Source of the DNA: Caryophanales bacterium UBA3668 | Lineage (GTDB): Bacteria > Bacillota_I > Bacilli_A > RFN20 > CAG-826 | DNA length: 33,688 bases | Direction: 5' to 3' | Assembly (NCBI GenBank): GCA_002373085.1 | Contig: DFJP01000035.1 | Location: forward strand, 1 to 33,688 | Shown: positions 24,631 through 32,173 of the stretch, piece by piece | How the letters are laid out: the number at the start of each line of letters is the position of its first letter | Numbering within the stretch: the stretch's first letter is position 1 | The notes under the pieces: model-generated | What the model was told of the DNA's origin: nothing | The model's input: only the letters and a program-made list of their open reading frames with translations | Databases searched by the model: none | Made by a program: the position numbers and the translations under genes

Positions 24631-26046
24631 ATGAAATTAGAAACAATTACACCTACAAAGGTTATTGAATGTTCTTCAAAGAAGAATGTGAATTATTTAT
24701 TAAAGAAAACAGTTCTTCAACCAGAACTCACTAACGAGAAATGCGTCTATATCAAAGACGGATATATCGTTTTAGATTTTGGCAAAGAATATTATGGTGA
24801 ACCACACATCATCACTTCTTTTATTGATGAAGGTAAACCAATCAAAATCCGTGTGAGATATGGAGAATCATTATCTGAGTGTTATTCTACTGTTGGAGAA
24901 CATGGCGCAACTAATGATCATTCTATTAGAGATTACACTATCGACTTGCCTTTTTACTCTAATGCATGTCTACAAAAATCTGGTTTCCGTTTCATGCGTG
25001 TTGATTTCTTAGATAAAGACCGTGGAGCATATATCAAAGCCATTGCTTTAGTGGTCAAAAAAGACGAAAGAAAGCCAATATATGTATATAAAGGCAACGA
25101 TGAACTCATCAAAAAGATATACGAGGCCGCTAAAAGGACAGTAGATTTATGTTCTTTGAATGGACTTGTTTGGGATGGAGTTAAAAGAGACGAATTAGTG
25201 TGGGCTGGAGATTTACATCCAGAAGCACTAGCCTTATTCACTTTATACGGAAGAAGCAAAGAATTAGAGGCTTCAATTGATTTCTTAAGAAAAGGCCATA
25301 AGTTACCAAGTTACATGAACAACTTCCCAACATATTCTTTATGGTGGATGGCAGTTGTTTCTGATTATTACTTTAATGACAAATCAAACGTTTCTTTTGT
25401 CAAAAAACAGCTTCCATATATCGAAAAGCTTGTTGAACAATACGATAACGTTATTAAAGATGATGGAGATCTTAATTTCCCTCAATATTTTGTCGATTGG
25501 CCTACCGTTGATAGTAAAGACGTTTTAGCAGGTAGTAGAGCGATCGCAATTATTGGAATTAATAAAGCAAAAGCGTTATTAAAAGAATTTAATATGTCCA
25601 CTGCTCATTGCGATTCAGTGTTAAACAAGCTCAACAAAGTTGAAATAGTCGCTAAAGAGATGAAACAAGTTGTTGCTCTTAAATATTTAGCAACAGGCAA
25701 GATGAGTGATGAAGAATATAAATTGCTCACAAAAGGTGGGGCAAATGGTATATCGACATTCATGTCTTATTACATCCTTAACGCTATCGCAAGTAGAGAT
25801 GAAGCTTTAGCAATCAAAATTATGAAAGATTACTATGGAGCAATGCTAGATTTAGGCGCTACAACCTTCTTTGAAGACTTTGATATCTCTTGGGCTAAAG
25901 ACACTGCTAGAATTGATGAATTTGCAAAAGAAAACCAACATGATTTGCATCGTGACTTTGGTAAATATTGTTATTTAGGTTACCGCCACTCGTTATGCCA
26001 TGGCTGGAGTGCTGGAGTTGTTAAATTCATTAAAGAACACTGCTGA
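24631..26046 (+). CDS. Compact GH78-like (alpha-L-rhamnosidase-type) protein
   Basis: The 471-residue protein is called from ATG 24631 because AGGA lies 10 bases upstream; an in-frame TTG at 24622 is too close to that site. Residues about 40-145 form the short beta domain typical of GH78 (VLDFGKEYYGEPHI, IKIRVRYGESLSE). Residues about 155-471 form an alpha/alpha barrel. RDELVWAGD (186-194) matches the GH78 motif around the general acid, here Glu188. The TTFFED segment near 411-416 may supply the second acid. SLCHGWSAG near the C-terminus is also characteristic. It is shorter than most GH78 enzymes, lacking extra N-terminal beta domains and the C-terminal beta domain. There is no signal peptide, so it is cytoplasmic. 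It would remove rhamnose or a related sugar from imported glycan; specificity is unproven. It ends with TGA. Confidence 0.82.
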   Translation: MKLETITPTKVIECSSKKNVNYLLKKTVLQPELTNEKCVYIKDGYIVLDFGKEYYGEPHIITSFIDEGKPIKIRVRYGESLSECYSTVGEHGATNDHSIRDYTIDLPFYSNACLQKSGFRFMRVDFLDKDRGAYIKAIALVVKKDERKPIYVYKGNDELIKKIYEAAKRTVDLCSLNGLVWDGVKRDELVWAGDLHPEALALFTLYGRSKELEASIDFLRKGHKLPSYMNNFPTYSLWWMAVVSDYYFNDKSNVSFVKKQLPYIEKLVEQYDNVIKDDGDLNFPQYFVDWPTVDSKDVLAGSRAIAIIGINKAKALLKEFNMSTAHCDSVLNKLNKVEIVAKEMKQVVALKYLATGKMSDEEYKLLTKGGANGISTFMSYYILNAIASRDEALAIKIMKDYYGAMLDLGATTFFEDFDISWAKDTARIDEFAKENQHDLHRDFGKYCYLGYRHSLCHGWSAGVVKFIKEHC

Positions 26047-26152
26047 AAGTGTAATTAAATACTTATTTATATATCAAAATATAATTTTGATTATTTGTAT
26101 TATCGCATTTAATGTTCAATATATTAGACATTATCATTGATTTGCTTAATGA

Positions 26153-26174
26153 AAAAGCCCTATAAAGGGCTTTT
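26153..26174. terminator. Bidirectional terminator between the GH78-like gene and the GGDEF gene
   Basis: AAAAGCCC (26153-26160), loop TATAAA and GGGCTTTT (26167-26174) form a perfect 8-bp stem. It has A-rich and T-rich flanks, so it can serve the plus-strand gene and, lying directly next to its stop, the minus-strand gene. The preceding 26047-26150 holds only AT-rich sequence, including a small ATCAAAATATAATTTTGAT inverted repeat near 26074-26092. Confidence 0.8.
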
Positions 26175-26175
26175 A

Positions 26176-27306
26176 TCATGCTTTCTCTCCTCTTCTTCTT
26201 TCGATTTTTGAGGTTTTATAGAATTCTTCTTTATCAAGATACATATTCTTTTCTGCTTCCACTAGTAAGTCAGTAAACGCTATATTTTTGTCTTTTCGAT
26301 AGGCATATCCAGTAGAGCAATGATAGTTAGTGTCCTTTAAATGGGCTTTAAAGCGCTCTACAACCGTTTTTATGTCTTCTTCGGTTCCTCCGTTAGCAAT
26401 GACTAAAAACTCGTCTCCACCGAGCCGATAGGCATACATATTACGTTTCACACTTTTAGTAATAGAGTTAGCAATTGTTCTTAAAGCTTTATCACCTTCA
26501 AGGTGACCAAAGTTATCGTTGATGTATTTAAGACCATTCATATCGAATTGGATGACACCGGTAGCGCTACTACTCATCTTAGTTACATCTCGATAATACA
26601 TTTCACGATTAAATAGTCCTGATAAGGTGTCTACTTGGGTTCTTTCCATATATAGGAAAAGGTAATAGACTGCAGTACTAGTGACAATCGTGACATTTAA
26701 TAATTGAACATTACCATATGAATCATGAACTTCAATGATAACCGCGATAACAACCGATATTGCGCATATAAGAACCGCTAAAGCGTGAGTCATATGTTTG
26801 GCTCTTAAGTTTGCAAATGAAATATATAGTAGGAATAGCAAATATAACGCAGAAACAACGTGTGAAGAGAATCTTAAGAAACCACCATTGAAGTGATACG
26901 CTCCATCAAGTTCACTATATCCATAGCCAAAGATTATGTCTCCTGTTCCTGGGATATATGAAAGTAAATAAACAACTAAGTTAATCCATAACGGAAGAGC
27001 GGTTAGCCATCTCAATTTCTTTGGAACAATTTTTTCATCCATAACGATGACAAGGAAAATACACACTGGTCTTAATGTATATCCAAGTATTCCCATTGTT
27101 AGAGCAAGATAAGGATATCCTGCCACTCGACCATATTCTTGAACTCGAGTTGTGATTGATAAAATAATCGCAATAAAAATAATGCTTATCGTACAAACGC
27201 TGATCTTTGGGTGCTGCTTATATCTTTGAATAGCAATGATCACCATGATCACGCTTAAAACGAGAAGAATAAAATTATCGATGAAATAATTCGCTAACCA
27301 GTCCAT
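26176..27306 (-). CDS. Membrane-anchored diguanylate cyclase candidate 1 (GGDEF)
   Basis: The 376-residue protein has an N-terminal sensor region of about seven membrane helices (residues 10-28, 37-52, 65-90, 103-120, 148-168, 174-192 and 200-220). A cytoplasmic GGDEF domain covers about 222-365. The active site is complete: DTLSGLFNRE at the domain start, FDMNGLKYIND with Asp255 as metal ligand, GHLEGD, and GGDEF at 296-300. It should make cyclic di-GMP from two GTP. No RxxD inhibitory site stands five residues before GGDEF. The stop is TGA. A TATAAT on the minus strand ends only 7 bases before the ATG, so the message may be leaderless. It is divergent from the second GGDEF gene. Confidence 0.9.
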   Translation of the reverse strand: MDWLANYFIDNFILLVLSVIMVIIAIQRYKQHPKISVCTISIIFIAIILSITTRVQEYGRVAGYPYLALTMGILGYTLRPVCIFLVIVMDEKIVPKKLRWLTALPLWINLVVYLLSYIPGTGDIIFGYGYSELDGAYHFNGGFLRFSSHVVSALYLLFLLYISFANLRAKHMTHALAVLICAISVVIAVIIEVHDSYGNVQLLNVTIVTSTAVYYLFLYMERTQVDTLSGLFNREMYYRDVTKMSSSATGVIQFDMNGLKYINDNFGHLEGDKALRTIANSITKSVKRNMYAYRLGGDEFLVIANGGTEEDIKTVVERFKAHLKDTNYHCSTGYAYRKDKNIAFTDLLVEAEKNMYLDKEEFYKTSKIERRRGEKA

Positions 27307-27313
27307 TTATATA

Positions 27314-27319
27314 ATTATA
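27314..27319 (-). promoter_or_regulatory. -10 box of GGDEF gene 1
   Basis: Read on the minus strand, TATAAT lies 7 bases before the ATG at 27306-27304. No good -35 is visible at the usual spacing, and no ribosome site fits between the box and the ATG. This is a possible leaderless start or a misplaced start call. Confidence 0.4.
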
Positions 27320-27469
27320 ACCTTTTAGAAATCTTAATTTCTACTAATCACATAGATTGTGTCGTTATAATCAACAAAAACAGTGATACAACATTATTCT
27401 CTTATTTTTTATGTGAATTATTATTTTTAATAATAAAAGAAAAACATATGTGGAAATAACTATTTAAGT

Positions 27470-27475
27470 TATAAT
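27470..27475 (+). promoter_or_regulatory. -10 box of GGDEF gene 2
   Basis: A consensus TATAAT ends 23 bases before ATG 27499, with AGAGAG between as a modest ribosome site. The -35 is not clear; TGTGGA (27449-27454) is 15 bases away. Confidence 0.45.
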
Positions 27476-27498
27476 ATTAAACGAGAAGAGAGAATCGT

Positions 27499-28533
27499 AT
27501 GTCTATTGAAGTGGACAAGAAACAGCACTATAAGACTATAGACAAGACTTGCTATACAGCAAATATTGTATATTTAATTTTGCATGTATTCTATCTTGTA
27601 CTATTCATTATCACAAAGCTCTACATTATGGTGGGTGTCACCGCAGGTGTAGTTTTTATTTACTGTTTATACTTCCTTCTCATTGAGAAGAAGAAATATT
27701 ACCTATATGCACTAATATGTGGAAACGTATTTTTTGCCTACATTGCAACCGCTACTGCAATGATTGGTTTTAACACTGGTTTCCACTTCTATCTTATTGG
27801 TTTATGTGTTGTCTCATTCTTCACTACTTATTTCTCAAAAACCAAAAAGATCTTTAACTCTATTATTTGGGCAATATTATCTTTAATAATCTACCTCACT
27901 TTATATTTAACTTCTTCATTCAATCCACCAAATTATACGATTGATAAGTGGTTAGAAATGACTTTATTTATCACAAACGCAATTGTCGTATTTGGGTTTA
28001 TTGCGTCATATCTATTCGTCTTCTTAAAATACGCTTTATCACTTGAGAAGAAGATTACTAACGAATCTAGAACTGATGAATTAACTCAAATCAAAAACCG
28101 TTATGGTTTATATGACTTCTATGAATCATTAGAAGAAAAGAAAAACCTTACCTTAGCCTTATTTGATATTGATAACTTTAAAGTCATCAATGATAAACAT
28201 GGTCACGTAACTGGAGACTATATCCTCAAAAGAGTGGCAGAAATCACTAGTGAAACCTTAGATGATTCATTTGTCTGCCGTTATGGAGGAGAAGAATTCA
28301 TTATCGTATTAGAAAACGATAAAGAAGTTCATCCAATTGCTCGATTAGAAGAATTAAGAAAAAGAATCAAACAAGAAAAGTTTGAATTCGAAGGTGAAAC
28401 CATTCAAATCACTATCACCATCGGTGTAGCTGATTACTTCGATAGCATTACTCTAGAGAAGTGGGTCGAACTCGCTGATGAGAGAATGTATAAAGGTAAG
28501 GAAACCGGAAAGAACAAAATCGTCTATAAATAA
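27499..28533 (+). CDS. Membrane-anchored diguanylate cyclase candidate 2 (GGEEF)
   Basis: The 344-residue protein has about six N-terminal membrane helices (roughly 20-40, 43-62, 68-90, 95-112, 120-140 and 153-178). A GGDEF-type domain follows at about 190-344. It starts DELTQIKNRYGL, has FDIDNFKVIND with Asp223 as metal ligand and GHVTGD, and carries GGEEF at 263-267, the common active variant. ITIGVADY and LADERMYKGKETGKNK end the domain as usual. There is no RxxD inhibitory site. It should synthesise cyclic di-GMP at the membrane in response to an unknown signal. It is transcribed divergently from candidate 1 and closed by its own terminator, so it is a single-gene unit. Confidence 0.92.
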   Translation: MSIEVDKKQHYKTIDKTCYTANIVYLILHVFYLVLFIITKLYIMVGVTAGVVFIYCLYFLLIEKKKYYLYALICGNVFFAYIATATAMIGFNTGFHFYLIGLCVVSFFTTYFSKTKKIFNSIIWAILSLIIYLTLYLTSSFNPPNYTIDKWLEMTLFITNAIVVFGFIASYLFVFLKYALSLEKKITNESRTDELTQIKNRYGLYDFYESLEEKKNLTLALFDIDNFKVINDKHGHVTGDYILKRVAEITSETLDDSFVCRYGGEEFIIVLENDKEVHPIARLEELRKRIKQEKFEFEGETIQITITIGVADYFDSITLEKWVELADERMYKGKETGKNKIVYK

Positions 28534-28560
28534 AGTGATCATCAAAACGGTCACTTTTTT
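28534..28560 (+). terminator. Rho-independent terminator after GGDEF gene 2
   Basis: AGTGATC (28534-28540) pairs with GGTCACT (28549-28555), with one G-T wobble and loop ATCAAAAC. It is followed by T at 28556-28560. It begins directly after the TAA stop. Confidence 0.8.
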
Positions 28561-28572
28561 ATTTCAAGTTGC

Positions 28573-28584
28573 TTTCAATTGAAA
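28573..28584. promoter_or_regulatory. Palindrome upstream of GGDEF gene 3
   Basis: TTTCAATTGAAA is a perfect 12-base palindrome followed by CGTTTAAGC, so AAACGTTT forms a second small palindrome. This resembles operators of LacI-type regulators, but it does not match the CcpA cre consensus. The remainder of 28561-28757 is AT-rich with nothing else recognised apart from the hairpin at the start codon. Confidence 0.25.
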
Positions 28585-28757
28585 CGTTTAAGCTGCATTA
28601 AATAATAAGTATAAAAACAATTTCAATAATACTTTTCATGGTAAAGTCTCGTTTTTTTATTTTTTAGCACGAGATAATTTATTATCAAAAACACGCAAGA
28701 AAGCCATTAATTCTTATTGTTAACAATATTTTTGCTTTCTTTAGCATACAAGAGTGT

Positions 28758-29927
28758 ATGATAAAAAGGTTTCAGGTTAACAAAATTATGAGACTGTATG
28801 AATCAATTGCCAATTTAGTGTCTGCCTCATTTTTAGTCCTCGTCCTTGTTGGAACGTATCAAGGTTCAAAAGAATCTCACAAGAAATTCAAGAACTTCCG
28901 TTTATGCGTGTGGTTTATTATCGCTGGACTAGTTGTGGATTCGGTTAGTTTTTTCATTTGTGACAAAATCCCTAACGATACGATTGTCACTATAATTAGT
29001 TTCCTATCTTATGCGTTAATTGAACCAGTTATCATTTGTTTTAGTTATTACATATACACTCTTATTGCGGAAGAAGAACCAACATTTAATAAGAGGTTCC
29101 CTTTATATATTCTCGGATTATGTTTTATTGATTTTGTGTTCCTTATTATAGGAACAGCTACCGGAAATATATTCTCTATTAATAATGGAGTTATTAGTTA
29201 TGGTTTCTGGAGGCACTTCACAATTGTCATACCAGGAATATGTCTATTATCAATATTCGTTATCTTAATGTTTAGAATCAAAACTTGGGGAATAAAGAAA
29301 GTCATAGTCTTTACGACATATCTTGTCTTGCCAATTATTGCAATCATAATGAATATCTGTAACCCAGAGATCGAAGAAACTTATGGGGCCTTTGCCTTAG
29401 CAATTACCTTAATCTATGTCATTATCCAGGCTAAAAACATCAACGAAACAGAAGTAAGAGCGAGACTATATGATGTTCTTTCAAAGAAAGATGTCCTTAC
29501 TGGGTTAAAAAATAGAAGAGGTTATGATGAAGTAGTCGCTAATCTTAATGATGATGAAGATGTTGGAATTGTCTTCTGTGATCTTAACTGTCTAAAAAGA
29601 ATAAATGATACATATGGACATGAAGCTGGAGATAAACTCATCACTGATTTAACCAAGATCTTAATCGATTGTTTCCGTAACGATGATATTTGCCGTATAA
29701 GCGGAGACGAATTCGTGGTTATTATCCACGATGTCGATAAGAATTCTTTCAAAGGAAGAGTAAAACTCTTCTCTACTAGAATTAAGAAAGATAACTCTAT
29801 TGCTGCTTTTGGACAATCATGTGGCAAAGGTAAAGATATCCTTTCATTATTAAAGGAAGCAGAGAAGATGATGTATAACGATAAAGAAGCATATTATAAA
29901 AACAAGCATCAAGTTCATAGAGTATAG
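28758..29927 (+). CDS. Membrane-anchored diguanylate cyclase candidate 3 (SGDEF)
   Basis: The 389-residue protein has about six or seven N-terminal membrane helices (between residues 15 and 225) and a C-terminal GGDEF domain at about 240-385. It shows DVLTGLKNRRGY, CDLNCLKRIND with Asp275 as metal ligand, GHEAGD, and SGDEF at 315-319, a variant found in active cyclases. Arg307 lies one position off the RxxD inhibitory site, so product inhibition of the usual type is doubtful. The start is uncertain: ATG 28758 lies in the arm of a 6-bp hairpin and has no good ribosome site. ATG 28788 (MRLYESIANL) has CAGG 11 bases upstream and would remove ten residues. A terminator follows directly, so this is also a single-gene unit. 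Confidence 0.88.
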   Translation: MIKRFQVNKIMRLYESIANLVSASFLVLVLVGTYQGSKESHKKFKNFRLCVWFIIAGLVVDSVSFFICDKIPNDTIVTIISFLSYALIEPVIICFSYYIYTLIAEEEPTFNKRFPLYILGLCFIDFVFLIIGTATGNIFSINNGVISYGFWRHFTIVIPGICLLSIFVILMFRIKTWGIKKVIVFTTYLVLPIIAIIMNICNPEIEETYGAFALAITLIYVIIQAKNINETEVRARLYDVLSKKDVLTGLKNRRGYDEVVANLNDDEDVGIVFCDLNCLKRINDTYGHEAGDKLITDLTKILIDCFRNDDICRISGDEFVVIIHDVDKNSFKGRVKLFSTRIKKDNSIAAFGQSCGKGKDILSLLKEAEKMMYNDKEAYYKNKHQVHRV

Positions 29928-29955
29928 AGCCAAATACCCATGGCTCTTTTTATTT
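29926..29955 (+). terminator. Rho-independent terminator after GGDEF gene 3
   Basis: AGAGCCA (29926-29932) pairs perfectly with TGGCTCT (29941-29947), with loop AATACCCA, followed by TTTTATTT. The stem starts within the TAG stop codon. Confidence 0.85.
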
Positions 29956-30015
29956 AATAGACGTAAACATTAAATGATATAATAGATATATACGTTATTG
30001 TTATTGACTATATTC

Positions 30016-30040
30016 AAATTAGGTTAGATTCTAATTTTTT
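30016..30040 (+). terminator. AT-rich terminator-like hairpin before GGDEF gene 4
   Basis: AAATTAG (30016-30022) pairs with CTAATTT (30031-30037), loop GTTAGATT, and the T-run continues to 30041. The T-run runs into the -35 box of the following promoter. It could stop transcripts from a TATAAT at 29978-29983 upstream or act as a regulatory site. The stem is weak. Confidence 0.4.
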
Positions 30041-30067
30041 TGACTTATACGCCTCTAATAATATAAT
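30040..30067 (+). promoter_or_regulatory. Promoter of GGDEF gene 4
   Basis: TTGACT (30040-30045) and TATAAT (30062-30067) are separated by 16 bases, the best sigma-A match in the window. The predicted start near 30074 leaves a leader of only about 8 bases before ATG 30082, with no ribosome site. Confidence 0.7.
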
Positions 30068-30081
30068 AGTTAACACTAGTT

Positions 30082-31284
30082 ATGATTTACGCATTAGTTA
30101 GTTTCATCGCTATTTTTGTTCATATCATCGTAAACATTGATGTTTTTCTCAATGTCAGAAAACAAAGTAGATTCTCAGGTGATAAACATTACTTTTTCTT
30201 CTTAATTGCCGTTATCCTTTTCCACTGTTTTGATGGAGCGTGGGGTCTCTTGCAAGAAAAACGATTAGGATTGCCTTTAACATATGTCGCTAACTTTGCA
30301 TATATCATGCTTTCAGCAGCATTATTCTTATTTGGCTTATTCGTTTATCATCACTTAGGTGATAAGAAAGATAGAGGGGTCCTATATATTGGAGCAGCAG
30401 TATGCGCTATCCAAATTACTTTAGTAGTCATCAATTTCTTCCAACCACTATTATTTGAAATTAATGAAAGCGGAGAATATATCGTTCAAATTGCAAGATA
30501 CGTAATGTGTGGTATCCAAAGCTTGATGTTCTTAGTTATTGCTGTATATGTTTGGTACACAAGTGCATTTAGAAAAGCATCTAAAAGAAAGTGTTTAGCT
30601 ATTGGTTTATATTCTTTCCTTATGGCGGTTGCAATTGGATTACAAGCTATCTATCCAGTTCAACCAATGTATTCTACTGGATTCCTCTTCGGTGTATGTA
30701 CTTTGCATGCATTCGTTATTGAAGAAGAAAGAAGAACACAACAAATTGAACTCGATCAAACAAAAGTTAAAGTCCTTATCGATCCTCTTACCGGAGTGTA
30801 CTCTAAACACGCTTATGTTGATCATGAAGCTGAAATTGATAATCAAATTAATAACAATATCATGGGATCATTCGCTGTTGTCGTCTTTGACTTAAATGAA
30901 CTAAAACGCACAAACGATACTTTGGGTCATGAAGCTGGAGATGAATACATTATTCAAGCAACAAGAATCATCGCTAAATATTTCCCAAACATTAATATCT
31001 ATCGAGTAGGTGGAGATGAGTTCACGGTTATTATTGAAAATGATAGCTATTCAAAAAGAGATGCGATGTTAGAAGGCTTTAATCTCGCAATGGATGAAAA
31101 TGTCAAACATAACAAATTCGGGGTTGTCTCCGCTGGTATGTCAGATTATGTTCCTGGAGTAGATACCACCATTATTCAAGTATTTACACGCGCAGATAGA
31201 GAAATGTACGAACGTAAGCATCAACTTAAAAATCAATTAAGAAACACAAATAAAAAGAATACAAAGTTCTCTACACTTCATTAG
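30082..31284 (+). CDS. Membrane-anchored diguanylate cyclase candidate 4 (GGDEF)
   Basis: The 400-residue protein has about six N-terminal membrane helices (roughly 3-22, 37-57, 68-90, 100-120, 142-162 and 172-215). A short helical linker (EEERRTQQIELDQTKVK) leads to a GGDEF domain at about 232-385. It has DPLTGVYSKHAY, FDLNELKRTND with Asp270 as metal ligand, GHEAGD, and GGDEF at 310-314. No RxxD inhibitory site is present. The C-terminus is a basic tail (KNQLRNTNKKNTK). It is transcribed from its own near-consensus promoter with an almost leaderless start. The membrane region differs in sequence from candidates 1 to 3, so it probably senses a different input. Confidence 0.92.
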   Translation: MIYALVSFIAIFVHIIVNIDVFLNVRKQSRFSGDKHYFFFLIAVILFHCFDGAWGLLQEKRLGLPLTYVANFAYIMLSAALFLFGLFVYHHLGDKKDRGVLYIGAAVCAIQITLVVINFFQPLLFEINESGEYIVQIARYVMCGIQSLMFLVIAVYVWYTSAFRKASKRKCLAIGLYSFLMAVAIGLQAIYPVQPMYSTGFLFGVCTLHAFVIEEERRTQQIELDQTKVKVLIDPLTGVYSKHAYVDHEAEIDNQINNNIMGSFAVVVFDLNELKRTNDTLGHEAGDEYIIQATRIIAKYFPNINIYRVGGDEFTVIIENDSYSKRDAMLEGFNLAMDENVKHNKFGVVSAGMSDYVPGVDTTIIQVFTRADREMYERKHQLKNQLRNTNKKNTKFSTLH

Positions 31285-31312
31285 ACTCTTCCAAGAAAAA
31301 ATCAAATAAGAG

Positions 31313-31318
31313 TATAAT
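31313..31318 (+). promoter_or_regulatory. -10 box of the 225-residue membrane protein gene
   Basis: TATAAT lies 20 bases before ATG 31339, with AGAGGA (31325-31330) as ribosome site. A weak -35, TTCCAA (31289-31294), is 18 bases upstream. ACTCTT (31285-31290) and AAGAGT (31308-31313) could pair around it, but the loop is long. Confidence 0.45.
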
Positions 31319-31338
31319 AGGGATAGAGGACTTTTTAT

Positions 31339-32016
31339 ATGGATTATTTCAAATTCTGGGGTGATGGCTCAGATGCAATGAAAGACGCCGTAGATCATAT
31401 CATTCCACGTGATACGGCTAATTTCAACTGGACCTTCATTTTCATTTTAGCGGTGGTTTTCTATGTCTATTGGTCAGAAATCCACAAGAAAAACTGGGAA
31501 GCTGTTTTTGCTGGTTTAGCTTTATATGGTGTTCACTGGTTATATGAAATCATGAACGCAATTATCGGAAAAGCAACCGGCTATCCTTTATGGGCAGTTT
31601 CAAACGATTCATCAACATTTGTTTTATTAGTAGGAGTAAGCTGGGAACTCTCAATGATGTTCTCTTTAGCAGGTATTATCTCCTGGAAGATGCTTCCACA
31701 CGACCGAACAAAGAAATACGAATTATTTAAAGGCAAGATTAAACTTCCTCCACGTTTAGTTGGTGCGATTGCTATGGCGTTACTTTTTGCTTTAGTTGAA
31801 TCATTCTTAGCAGCGTGCGCAGGTGGAACAAAGTTTATTTGGGTCTATCCATGGTGGGGTGTCCTTCCAGTATTTATTACTACCTATATCCCATTCTTCT
31901 TAGCGAGTAACTATGTTCCTGATATGAAACCAAAAGCGAGAAAAATCTTCTTAATCGCTGAATGGGGATTAGTGGCGGTCTTACTAGCGGTACTCATACC
32001 TTGTGGAGTAATTTAA
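31339..32016 (+). CDS. Polytopic membrane protein, unknown
   Basis: The 225-residue protein has about six membrane helices, near residues 29-46, 53-72, 90-116, 136-158, 168-190 and 201-223, after a polar N-terminus with several Asp. Trp-rich motifs stand out: LYGVHWLYEIMNAI (62-75) with a buried Glu, GYPLWAV, SWELSMMF near 103-110 and YPWWGVLPVF near 169-178. Charged residues inside helices (Glu70, Glu105, Glu149) hint at transport or enzymatic function, but no family was recognised. It has its own -10 box and ribosome site and is followed by two hairpins, so it is a single-gene unit between the GGDEF block and the Fic gene. Confidence 0.7.
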   Translation: MDYFKFWGDGSDAMKDAVDHIIPRDTANFNWTFIFILAVVFYVYWSEIHKKNWEAVFAGLALYGVHWLYEIMNAIIGKATGYPLWAVSNDSSTFVLLVGVSWELSMMFSLAGIISWKMLPHDRTKKYELFKGKIKLPPRLVGAIAMALLFALVESFLAACAGGTKFIWVYPWWGVLPVFITTYIPFFLASNYVPDMKPKARKIFLIAEWGLVAVLLAVLIPCGVI

Positions 32017-32030
32017 TAATTAACTAATTA

Positions 32031-32047
32031 TTTGTGCATTGCACAAA
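32031..32047. repeat. Perfect inverted repeat after the membrane protein gene
   Basis: TTTGTGC (32031-32037), ATT and GCACAAA (32041-32047) form a perfect 7-bp stem with a 3-base spacer. It lacks a T-run, so it looks more like a DNA-binding site or the first of two hairpins than a terminator. Confidence 0.45.
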
Positions 32048-32055
32048 AGAGAGAA

Positions 32056-32088
32056 AATGTGGAGTTAACTACTCCCATTTTTTCTTTT
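32056..32088 (+). terminator. Rho-independent terminator before the Fic gene
   Basis: AATGTGGAGT pairs with ACTCCCATT (one bulged T, loop TAACT) and is followed by TTTTCTTTTT. Flanking A and T runs can extend the stem. It separates the membrane protein unit from the Fic/EF-G-like pair. Confidence 0.7.
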
Positions 32089-32173
32089 TAATTAAGTATT
32101 TTTAAAAGATTTTTACTGAATTAGTTGATTTAATCGTAAATAAATAAGAGAATATTATCAGAGGTATCACATA

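Noticed and set aside
24954..25259. A 101-codon minus-strand open frame within the GH78-like gene
   Set aside because: Antisense shadow of a gene with clear family motifs.
26044..26046. UGA read as tryptophan, as in mycoplasmas
   Set aside because: UGA ends two well-supported genes (24631-26046 and the minus-strand 26176-27306) and conserved Trp positions use TGG.
28576..28594. A CcpA cre site upstream of GGDEF gene 3
   Set aside because: The AAACGTTT core is there, but the outer TG...CA positions of the consensus do not match.
29522..29827. A 101-codon minus-strand open frame within GGDEF gene 3
   Set aside because: Antisense shadow over the conserved catalytic domain.
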